Of a DNA stretch of 64,000 nucleotides, positions 17,852 through 25,449 are shown in pieces (position 1 is the first letter of the stretch; every line of letters starts with the position of its first letter). Origin of the DNA: Roseovarius sp. A-2 (GTDB lineage Bacteria > Pseudomonadota > Alphaproteobacteria > Rhodobacterales > Rhodobacteraceae). The translations under genes and the position numbers were made by a program. The stretch lies in assembly GCF_002072155.1 (NCBI RefSeq), contig NZ_BDIY01000008.1, positions 96,968 to 160,967 of the forward strand, written 5' to 3'. Under the pieces are notes generated by a model that worked only from the letters and a program-made list of their open reading frames with translations, ran no database searches and had not been told where the DNA came from.

Positions 17852-17963
17852 CAGGCGTTCGGGGTTTCGTGCGGTCCGATGATCGGGATGACATGGATGT
17901 GCCGGTGCCAATGCCCGGCCCGGCACGCGGGCATGCCCGCGTCGGGGTCAAAGGCGGCACGCC

Positions 17964-18558
17964 CTATCCCGGCGGCAGGATGTCGGCCGGTTTCAGGCGT
18001 TGGATCTTGCCCGATGGCCCCTTGGGCAGTTCGGCAATGAAATGCACCCGGTCAGGCGATTTGAACGAACCCAGCCGATCACGGCAAATCTCGATCAGTT
18101 GCGCGGGCTCCAGCGTCGAGCCGTCGCACAGCCGCACCGCCGCCTCGACCGTTTCGCCCTAGCACGCGCAGGTCCGGGCAAAGGCCGCCGCGAACAGATC
18201 GGCGCAGGCGGGATGCGCACAGGCAAACCGCGCCTCGGAATGGTCGAGCGCATACGCTATGGCGTCACGCCCGGCATCGAGGTTGATCATCACCGTCCGG
18301 CACCCGCCATAGGCCGCCCCGTAAAAGGCGCAGAGCGCATCTTCGGCTGTTGGGAGCCATGACCGCCACGCCTTCGTCTTTGGCCGCACCGCTCGCAGTC
18401 AGCATCCGGGCAAGCCCCATGGTCGCCTCGCGCAACTCGGCCCATGTCATCCGCGTCCCGGTTTCTGGAAACACGACCGAGACGCCACCGGCCCCGGCCC
18501 GCAAATCCAGCCAGTCACGGATCGTCCCGCCCGGCAGGCTGTTCGGGTCCAGCGTCAT
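17964..18558 (-). pseudogene. Decayed AMP-dependent acyl-CoA ligase (sauT-like, sulfoacetate-CoA ligase)
   Basis: An N-terminal part (MTLDPNSLPGGTIRDWLDL and on) leads into a frameshift near 18345, where one extra base turns PNSEDALCAFYGAAYGG into another frame. The second frame then runs to an in-frame TAG near 18159, and after it the typical ligase C-terminus continues in the same frame (LGSFKSPDRVHFIAELPKGPSGKIQ) to the stop at 17964. About 300 central residues, including the AMP-binding core, are missing. A complete gene would be near 500 aa. The start overlaps the stop of the upstream aldehyde dehydrogenase as ATGA, which is the sauS-sauT arrangement of sulfoacetate users. It cannot make an active enzyme. 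Confidence 0.85.
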
Positions 18559-19972
18559 CGTCCGGCCTCGTTCCAGTACTCCGCAAAAATATCCTCAAGG
18601 CTCGGCTCGCGCGGCGGAATTTCCCGCACGATCTTGGTGGATTGCAAAAAATGCCGCCAATGCAGGTTCTCGTGGGTTGCATTGCCGCCCCAAGAGCCGC
18701 AGCCCATCGATAGCGAAAACGGCATCCCGTTGGTGAACGACCCGCCGGTGGCAAAGGTATGCGCCTGATTGTCGATCACCCGGCTGGTCGGAATCGCCCT
18801 GGCGAGGATCATAGGACGGTCGGCATCCGTGCTGTGCAGCCCCACGGAATGGCCCGCGCCCTGATGCAGCTGAATGGTGCGCGTGGTCGTGATTGCCGCG
18901 TCGAAATCGGCGGCGCGATAGAGCGCCAGAAGCCGGCTCAGCTTCTCGCCGTTCAGTGGATGATCGGGGCCGATGCCGGTCGTCGGCACGGCGATATATT
19001 CGGTCCCGTCGGGCACCCTGCCCGCCAGCCCCAGCGCGGCGATCATTCGGTCCGCGTCCTGCGCGATCACCTCGCGGCTCAGATGCCCGTCGGGCCACAA
19101 CGCCGCGACCACGGCGGCCTCGTCGTCGGTCACCGCACCGCCCGCAACGGCCATCGCCGCAACAAAGCCATCATAGACCGCATCCACAACCACGAGCGCA
19201 TTCTCAGACGAACAGGAGGTGGCGTTGTCAAAGCACTTGGACGCGCGAATTTTCTCTGCCGCCGCAAGGTCGGCGGTCTCATCGACGATTACCGTCACGT
19301 TCCCTGCCCCCACGGCCACTGCGGGGAGGCCCGCCATCTGGGCGCGATGCACATTGTTCTGGCTGCCGGTGCAGACGATCTTGTCACACCCCTCCATCAG
19401 GGCCTGTGTCTTCACCTTGGAGCCCGGGGCCGGCACCATCCGCACCAGATCCGAGTCTTCGCCGATCCTGGCGAACTCCGCATGGATATACTCGATCAGC
19501 GTCTCGCAACTGGGCACGCTCTTGGGCGAAGGGGCCACGACAATCGAATTGCCGCATTTCAGCGCGTTGATGATATTGTTCGCGGGGGTCGCCACCGGGT
19601 TGGTCGATGCACGATCGCGCCCACAACCCCCAAGGGGCGTGCAATCTCGGTGATCCCGGTCTCGGGATCATCTGACATCACGCCATAGGTCACCGCATCC
19701 ATGATATCCCGCATCAGGCCCAGCGTCTTGCGGTGGTTCTTGATGATCTTGTCATCGACATTGCCAAGCCCGGTTGTCTCGACCGCCAGTTCGGCAAGCG
19801 CCGCGTTGCGCGCGGGCTCCATGATGGCCCATGCCACGGCCTGCGCCGCGCGGTCATAGCGCAGTTGACTGCCCTCCGCCTCGTAGCACGCCTGCGCGGC
19901 ACGCGACCGGGCAATCACATCTTCCAGTTGGCAAGCGGGTCTGGCGCGTTCATCTCTCGATCTCACTTTCAT
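18555..19972 (-). pseudogene. Frameshifted CoA-acylating aldehyde dehydrogenase (sauS-like, sulfoacetaldehyde dehydrogenase)
   Basis: Two frames together encode one acylating aldehyde dehydrogenase of about 470 aa. The first (start at 19972) runs from an N-terminal helix region to GITEIARPLGVVGAIV. A missing C near 19609 (GTGCATCG where GTGCCATCG would read VPSTNPVATPAN) shifts the frame, and the rest reads on from ATPANNIINALKCGNS to the stop. The catalytic cysteine in NATSCSSENAL and the C-terminal SWGGNATHENLHWRHF motif are intact. The latter is characteristic of SauS-like enzymes that turn sulfoacetyl-CoA into sulfoacetaldehyde. A single deletion means recent inactivation or a sequencing error, but the neighbouring ligase is clearly decayed. 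Confidence 0.85.
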
Positions 19973-20029
19973 CGATATCTGGGCACGTTCTCAACGCGCG
20001 CCCTGACTGATTGCGGATTACAGCCCTGA

Positions 20030-20370
20030 CAGAAGGTCTTTCAGGGTCTCTTCACGAGCCGCACAGCTTCTGGCGAAGATCGAAGAGCGCAATCCTGACA
20101 AGCGATTGATCCATGTGATCTGGGATAATGCAGCCTATCACAAAGGACCGGATGTCAGGGACATTCCTGGCCAGACCAGAGTGTCGCATCCATCTGATCC
20201 AGCTGCCGCCCTACTGCCCACATCTGAACCCGATAGAAAGGCTGTGGGCCGTCATGCACCAACACGTGACACACAATCGGCACTATCCAAGCCAAGAGCA
20301 GGTGTCAGACAACTTCCGGGTCATCAACTACGACAAATTCCGGGTTTTGGCGTCGCTGCGGTATATTGTA
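20030..20370 (+). mobile_element. IS630-family transposase remnant
   Basis: The C-terminal third of an IS630-type DDE transposase is recognisable: LLAKIEERNPDKR, then HVIWDNAAYHKGPDVR with one catalytic Asp, then in the next frame RIHLIQLPPYCPHLNPIERLW with the catalytic Glu. An extra A near 20161 breaks the frame between them. Near the end, NRHYPSQE joins directly to QVSDNFRV, so a stretch of roughly 20-25 residues has also been lost. No N-terminal part or intact terminal repeats are seen. The remnant stops a few bases from the 3' end of tRNA-Gly and about 60 nt from the sauS-like pseudogene. Confidence 0.82.
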
Positions 20371-20374
20371 GATT

Positions 20375-20448
20375 TGGAGCGGGCGACGGGAATCGAACCC
20401 GTATCATCAGCTTGGAAGGCTGAGGTCTTACCATTACACAACGCCCGC
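20375..20448 (-). tRNA. tRNA-Gly (anticodon TCC)
   Basis: The 74-nt minus-strand cloverleaf has a 7-bp acceptor stem (GCGGGCG with CGCCCGC), anticodon stem TCAGC/GCTGA with loop CTTCCAA giving anticodon TCC, a TPsiC arm with GGTTCGATTCC, discriminator T and an encoded CCA. It reads GGA codons. A promoter-like element lies at 20461-20489. Its 3' end faces the IS630 remnant and the decayed sauST genes, a common site type for insertion of foreign DNA. Confidence 0.97.
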
Positions 20449-20460
20449 TCAACGGCCCCG

Positions 20461-20489
20461 TTGTTAGTAGAGCCTGCGGCGAGGGTCAA
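20461..20489 (-). promoter_or_regulatory. Sigma70-like promoter of tRNA-Gly
   Basis: On the minus strand TTGACC (20484-20489) and TAACAA (20461-20466) are separated by 17 nt, placing transcription start about 6 nt before the tRNA. The -35 matches consensus at five of six positions; the -10 is weak. Confidence 0.5.
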
Positions 20490-20504
20490 GACGCCAAGCG
20501 GCGC

Positions 20505-22571
20505 TCAGTAGTTCTGTGCCTTGCGAATGCGGGTCATCCGCCCCTCTTCGGTGACCGCGCCGCCAAGCGTTGTCACGCCCTTGGCCTGCAAGAGTGCCAG
20601 CATGCGGATGAAGACCTCGGCCGTGGCCACCGTGTCGCCCATGGCGGTATGGCGCGCCTCGGGCGGGATGCGCACGCCGAATCGGTCGCAGAGCGCATCG
20701 AGCGTGTGCTGCCCGGTATGATCGAACAGCCCCGCCGACATCAGCACGGTGCACAGTACCGGATTGTCAAACCGCCGCCCGATCACCTGCTCCTTGAGCC
20801 GCAGGAAGGCCAGATCGAACGGCGCGTTATGCGCGACCAGAACCGCGCCCCGGCAGAACTCGTGAAACCGCTGCCCGGCCTCGGCGATGTCGGGTGCACC
20901 CTCGACCATCGCGTCGTTGATGTGATGCACGCGGGTCGAGGCAGGCGGGATGGCGCGGCCCGGATTGACTAGCGTGTCAAAGCTTTCACCGCGCAGGATG
21001 CGGCCATTGACGATGCGCAGCCCCGCGATCTGCACGATCTCGTCGCCGCCGCGCGGCGAGAGGCCGGTGGTCTCGGTGTCGAAGACCACGAAACTCAGAT
21101 CCGAGAGCGGCGTCTCGGCCAGATCGGTGCCCGGCGCATCGGGCAGGTTGAAATCGTAAAACTCGGGCCGCGCATCGCCGGGGGCAAGGCGCGGCGCGGC
21201 AGAGGACAGGGGCAGCACGATCCGGTAGCCGCCAGCAGCCGTTTCGGCCCAGAGGTCAGTCTGATGCGCGGCCAGCGCGTCGCGCCCGGAATAGGCGCCG
21301 TAAGCCTCCGACAGCGGCGCGCGCAGCCAGCCGGTCATCTGTCCGTCGGTCACCGCCTCGCCCTGCCAGCCGAGGATCAGCCGGGTCTCGGCTCCCTCGA
21401 CCTCGGCCGAGAGGGTGAGCGCGTCTCGGGTGCCATTCTCGGTCAAGTGGCATGAGAGCCGCGCGAGCAGCGTTGTCACGGCAAAGCCGTCGCAGGCCAG
21501 CATCGCCTCGCTGCGGGTGATCCTGACATCGGCGTTGGAATGGGCGCGCACCCCGTCGAACACATGGCTGACCGCGACCGGCGACATCGGCCAGCGGCGC
21601 GACTTGATCGCGGCATGGCGGGCGCTCAGATCGTCGAGACAGGAGAACAGCCGCGCCACTTCGTCCTCGATCCCCTGTCGCATCTGCGCACGCTCTTCGG
21701 GGGCGAGATCATCGGTGGATTGCAGCACCTCCAGCAGCGCGCCGATGGTGCCTGCGGGGCGGCGCACCCCCTCCATCAGCGCGGTGAAGAGGTGATCATG
21801 GGCGGCATGGGCGCTCAGATCCTCGGTGGCGTCGCGGAAAATGAGGACATGGCCCGACAGTTCCTCATCCGACAGGATGGGGCTCACGCGACCCAACAGA
21901 AAGCGATTGCCATCGGCAGAAGCGGCGAGAAAGGTCTCAGCGGCAATTTCACCGCGCACCCGCGCCTTTTGCATCCGCGCCAGCGCATCCATCACCGGCT
22001 CTGGCCGCAGGAAGGCCGAGAGCGGGCGATCAAGGCCGATCTCGCCCAGCAACTCCTGCGCCATGCGGTTATAGAGCATCACCCGATTGTCGGGCGTGGC
22101 CACCACCGCCCCCTCGCCCAGATCGCGAAACAGCGCCTCGAAGAGTGCCTTTTCCCGGGCGATGCGGGCGGTCTCACGCTCGACCGCGCGTTGCCGCGCG
22201 GCGCGCGCCTCCGAGAGCGCGGCGTTGATCGCGTTGGCGGCGGGGGCGAGCGTGCCGAGATGTTTGGCCTGCCCCTCGTCGATCTGCAAATCGACATCCG
22301 CACGGGCGCGAGTGGTCAGATCAGAGGCGAGCGCGAGGATCGGCTTGGCGACGTTCTCATCGAACAATAGCCCGATCCACGCAGCCAGCCCCAGCAGCCC
22401 GAGCGCCCCGATCAGCCCCGCGATCACGTAACCATCGGGCGGCCCGCCCGCGCGCGCGTGGCCAAAGATCAGCGCCCCCGCGATCAACGACGCACCACCC
22501 AGACCGAGGACGGCAAAGAAGAGCGCAAAGCGCAGCCGCAGGCCAAGCCGCTTGGTCAGACGCTCGATCAT
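20505..22571 (-). CDS. Membrane sensor (pseudo-histidine-kinase) fused to DnaQ-type 3'-5' exonuclease
   Basis: This is a 688-aa protein. Two membrane helices (about 13-36 and 48-70) are followed by a HAMP-like linker, a PAS-like domain (about 143-250), a kinase-like region and a DEDDh exonuclease (about 492-660). In the exonuclease Asp498/Glu500 (FDTETTGL), Asp586 (HNAPFD), His641 and Asp646 (HTAMGD) are all present. In the kinase-like part the phospho-acceptor His is replaced (LMEGVRRPAG, Glu267) and no clear ATP-binding N-box is seen, so it is probably not a working kinase. The ATG at 22571 overlaps the response-regulator stop as ATGA; the longer reading overlaps that gene. It belongs to the acetate module and may link sensing to DNA or RNA trimming. 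Confidence 0.85.
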   Translation of the reverse strand: MIERLTKRLGLRLRFALFFAVLGLGGASLIAGALIFGHARAGGPPDGYVIAGLIGALGLLGLAAWIGLLFDENVAKPILALASDLTTRARADVDLQIDEGQAKHLGTLAPAANAINAALSEARAARQRAVERETARIAREKALFEALFRDLGEGAVVATPDNRVMLYNRMAQELLGEIGLDRPLSAFLRPEPVMDALARMQKARVRGEIAAETFLAASADGNRFLLGRVSPILSDEELSGHVLIFRDATEDLSAHAAHDHLFTALMEGVRRPAGTIGALLEVLQSTDDLAPEERAQMRQGIEDEVARLFSCLDDLSARHAAIKSRRWPMSPVAVSHVFDGVRAHSNADVRITRSEAMLACDGFAVTTLLARLSCHLTENGTRDALTLSAEVEGAETRLILGWQGEAVTDGQMTGWLRAPLSEAYGAYSGRDALAAHQTDLWAETAAGGYRIVLPLSSAAPRLAPGDARPEFYDFNLPDAPGTDLAETPLSDLSFVVFDTETTGLSPRGGDEIVQIAGLRIVNGRILRGESFDTLVNPGRAIPPASTRVHHINDAMVEGAPDIAEAGQRFHEFCRGAVLVAHNAPFDLAFLRLKEQVIGRRFDNPVLCTVLMSAGLFDHTGQHTLDALCDRFGVRIPPEARHTAMGDTVATAEVFIRMLALLQAKGVTTLGGAVTEEGRMTRIRKAQNY

Positions 22572-22948
22572 GCCCCCTCCCCCGCCAAGAGCGCGTTGAT
22601 CTGCGCGGTCAAATCCGCGGCCGCGAAAGGCTTGGTCATGAAGGCATCGGCCCCCACCGCCATGCCCTTGCGCCGCTCCACCTCGCCGCCACCAGCGGTG
22701 ATCATCAGCACCTTGATGCCCTTGAGGGCGGCGTCCCTGCGAATGATCTGGCAAATCTCGTAGCCCGAACGCTCCGGCAGCATCACGTCGAGCACCACCA
22801 GATCGGGCCGCTCCTCGGCCAGCGCATCCAGCGCCGCATTTCCGCTCGCCACCCGGCGCAGGGCATAGCCCGCCCGCCCGATCAGATGGGTGAGCGCCAG
22901 CGCGATATTGTCCTCGTCCTCGACGAGCAGAACGGTTTTTTGCGACAT
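22568..22948 (-). CDS. Single-domain response regulator (CheY-like)
   Basis: This 126-aa receiver domain has the acidic pocket VEDED, the phospho-acceptor Asp54 in LVVLDVMLP, a Thr in MITAGGG and Lys106 in TKPF. No output domain is attached. It is translated together with the sensor-exonuclease gene (4-nt overlap) and follows a small membrane-protein gene by 34 nt. Because the adjacent kinase-like protein lacks the usual His, phosphate must come from another kinase or the pair must work without phosphotransfer; this is inference. Confidence 0.93.
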   Translation of the reverse strand: MSQKTVLLVEDEDNIALALTHLIGRAGYALRRVASGNAALDALAEERPDLVVLDVMLPERSGYEICQIIRRDAALKGIKVLMITAGGGEVERRKGMAVGADAFMTKPFAAADLTAQINALLAGEGA

Positions 22949-22982
22949 TGCGGGCCTCCTCTCCCGGTCATGTCCGGCGCAT

Positions 22983-23489
22983 TCAAGTCTGGCAGAGCGC
23001 CTCGCTCAGCGGGTCGTTCTCGGCCATGCTCCTCCACGTGGCCTCGGACGGGTCGGCCAGCGCCGCACCACTCACATCGGCACGCGCGCCTTGCGCGCAG
23101 TTCACAAGTTGCGGGCGTTTCGCGGGCGGTGTCCAGCGTGCAAAGAAATAGAGATCGGCCAGCAGGATACCGGGGGCATCCGGATTGGTCTGCACGCTCT
23201 CGCGATCAAGCGCCATGATCCGCGTGGTCTGCGGGATGACATAGGTCCACGGCTTCCAGAACCGCGTCTCCTCGACGGTGACCAAAACCTCCACCCCCTC
23301 GGGCAGCCCTTGGGTGGTGCGCCCCGCCCAGCTATATTCCGACCAGATCGCATAGCCCAGCATGGCCGCCCCGGCCATCACCGGCGTAATCCATTTGGGC
23401 AGACGTCCGCCGCTCAGATGCCCCAAGATGAGGGCGAGACCGGCGGCAACCGCGCCTGCGGCGAATGTGGCGACGAGTTCAAAGAACAT
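22983..23489 (-). CDS. Membrane-anchored protein of unknown function
   Basis: This 168-aa protein has two N-terminal membrane segments (residues about 5-23 and 34-50) followed by a soluble domain with a conserved-looking stretch VEVLVTVEETRFWKPWTYVIP and cysteines at Cys130 and near the C-terminus. The family is not recognised. It lies 3 nt after the DUF294 protein gene and 34 nt before the response regulator gene, so it is part of the acetate-linked operon. A periplasmic or envelope role is suggested by topology only. Confidence 0.75.
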   Translation of the reverse strand: MFFELVATFAAGAVAAGLALILGHLSGGRLPKWITPVMAGAAMLGYAIWSEYSWAGRTTQGLPEGVEVLVTVEETRFWKPWTYVIPQTTRIMALDRESVQTNPDAPGILLADLYFFARWTPPAKRPQLVNCAQGARADVSGAALADPSEATWRSMAENDPLSEALCQT

Positions 23490-23492
23490 GAT

Positions 23493-25334
23493 TTATCCTC
23501 TTGCCCCGCGCGACTGCCCGATGGCCGATTGCATTGTCTTGACCACCATGAAGGCATCGCGCAGGTGATTGCGCTCCAGATCCGACAGATCGGACGGGTT
23601 CATGAAATTATCCGGCACCTTGCCGCCCGCGATCTGCGCCGCCTGATGGCGCAGCCGGGTCTCTGCGATCAGGTCATAGGCGTCGAGCAGATCATGCGCG
23701 CCGCTTTCCGAGATCACGCCCCCCCCGCGCGCACCCTCGATCCGGTCGCGGGTGCCCGCTTCTTCCAGTGATCCCAGCAGCGCATAGATCCGCCCCAGAT
23801 CGACCACCGGAACGACGCCCGAATGCTTGAGGTCGATGGTGTTCTTGTGCTCACCCGAACGGATCAGCGCAAACCCCCGCAAGAGGCCCAGCGGCACGGT
23901 ATGCTTGAGCGCGTTCGAGATCATATGCGCCACGAAGATCGAATTCTTGCGGGCCTGCGCCAGCACCTCGGCCTGCAGGTTCTCAAAGAGCGCCGTCTTG
24001 CCCGCGATGGCGCGCAGGTCAAACATGACCGAGGCCAGCATCTGCGCCTCGTTGTCGGGCTGCGCGATCCAGCCCGCGAAATACTCGCGCCATACACGGC
24101 GCGGCTGTCGCCAGCGCGGATTGGTCGCCATCATGTCGCCGGGGCAGTAGAAGAACCCGCAGGTATCCAGCCCGTCGCTGACGAATTTGGCGAGATCGGC
24201 GAAATAGGCGTCGTGGCGCGCGGGATCAAACGCGTCGTCTAGGATCAGGCAATTGTCCTGATCGCTAACGCCCGTTTGCTCGCGCCGCCCCTGAGAGCCG
24301 CAGGCGGTCCAGAGGTAAGGAACTGGCGGCGGGCCCAACCGCGCCTCGGCCAGCCGCAAGAGCCGCCTTGTGATCGCATCGGTGATATCGGTGATCCGCC
24401 GGGTGATCGACGCGGGCTTGACCCCCGCCTGCACCAGTTGCGCCAGAAGGCCCGGCACCCGCTCCATCACATGGGCCATGTCCTGCGCGCTCTCGGCATG
24501 GGCGATATCGGCGACCATATGGCTGGCGGTGGCGGCCTGCTGGCGGAAGAGGTCAGTCTTGCCGATCATCCCCACCACGCGGCCGCCCTGCGCCACCGGC
24601 AGGTGATTGACCTTGATCTCCGACAGCAGCATCAGCGCATCGAGGCCAAGACGATTCGGCGCGATGGTCACCGGGTCGGGCGTCATCACCTCCGCCACCC
24701 TGATCTGCCCGTCCAGCCCTTCGGCCAGTACCTTGTTGGTCAGGTCATGGGCGGTGATGATGCCCGCCAGATGTCCCGCCTCCATCACCACGACAGACGA
24801 AATCACGTTGTCTCGCATCAACCGCGCCACTTGGGTGATCGTCGCCTCCGGCCCGCAGGTGACAGGATGTTTCGCCATCAGGTCCGAAACCTGAAGCGCG
24901 GTGAGGCCGGTGGCATAGGGGCCGGTATCGGCAGGGTCGGTGGCACGCGCGCGGGCGAACCAGCGGGCGATGCCGTCGCACTCCTCCATCAGCGCCAGGA
25001 ACTCTGCCCCGGGGATGAGGATCAGGCGGGCCGCCTCTGACGCGCGGGCGGTCAGTTGTGCTGTGCCGTCACGCAGCAGGCCGCGCTCGCCCATGATATC
25101 GCCGGGACCGCGATGAGACACGATGTCATGGGCCCCGGTCTGAATGTCGAACGCGCCGGATACGACCACGTAAAGCCCCTTGAGCGGCGCGCCCTTGGCA
25201 AAGAGCGTCTCACCCTGCGCCAGATCCACGACCGTCAGACCGGGGGTAAGCCGCGCGCGCATCGCACCCGTGAGCGCGTCAAAAGGCGGCTGCGCGCAGA
25301 GCTTGTCGATCAGGGCGGGGTCGCTCTCGGGCAT
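23493..25334 (-). CDS. cNMP-binding/CBS/DUF294 nucleotidyltransferase-like signalling protein
   Basis: This 613-aa protein has a cyclic-nucleotide-binding fold in the first 130 residues (VVSGAFDIQTG, HRGPGDIMGERGLL), a CBS pair (about 155-275; MAKHPVTCGPEATI and MTPDPVTIAPNRLG), a DUF294 nucleotidyltransferase-like domain with GSQGRREQTGVSDQDN, and a DUF294 C-terminal helical part. Such proteins are soluble and are found beside acetate or solute transport genes and DnaQ-like exonuclease sensors. Nucleotide binding by the CBS pair may report energy charge, fitting its position beside acs and adk. Catalytic nucleotidyl transfer has not been shown for most members, so activity is uncertain. Confidence 0.88.
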   Translation of the reverse strand: MPESDPALIDKLCAQPPFDALTGAMRARLTPGLTVVDLAQGETLFAKGAPLKGLYVVVSGAFDIQTGAHDIVSHRGPGDIMGERGLLRDGTAQLTARASEAARLILIPGAEFLALMEECDGIARWFARARATDPADTGPYATGLTALQVSDLMAKHPVTCGPEATITQVARLMRDNVISSVVVMEAGHLAGIITAHDLTNKVLAEGLDGQIRVAEVMTPDPVTIAPNRLGLDALMLLSEIKVNHLPVAQGGRVVGMIGKTDLFRQQAATASHMVADIAHAESAQDMAHVMERVPGLLAQLVQAGVKPASITRRITDITDAITRRLLRLAEARLGPPPVPYLWTACGSQGRREQTGVSDQDNCLILDDAFDPARHDAYFADLAKFVSDGLDTCGFFYCPGDMMATNPRWRQPRRVWREYFAGWIAQPDNEAQMLASVMFDLRAIAGKTALFENLQAEVLAQARKNSIFVAHMISNALKHTVPLGLLRGFALIRSGEHKNTIDLKHSGVVPVVDLGRIYALLGSLEEAGTRDRIEGARGGGVISESGAHDLLDAYDLIAETRLRHQAAQIAGGKVPDNFMNPSDLSDLERNHLRDAFMVVKTMQSAIGQSRGARG

Positions 25335-25406
25335 TGCCGGGCCTTTCTGGGGATGTCTGGAAATAGTCTAAAAGCGCCCATGCGTGCCGTAAATATCGGC
25401 GGGCGG

Positions 25407-25437
25407 AAAAGACGGGGGCGGCGTCCTGCGCCGCCCC
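25407..25437 (-). terminator. Rho-independent terminator after the SSS symporter gene
   Basis: A 9-bp perfect stem (ggggcggcg/cgccgcccc) with a 5-nt loop is followed on the minus strand by CGTCTTTT. It stands 13 nt after the symporter stop and could separate or attenuate expression of the downstream signalling genes. Confidence 0.65.
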
Positions 25438-25449
25438 AGCCCGGCTTGC

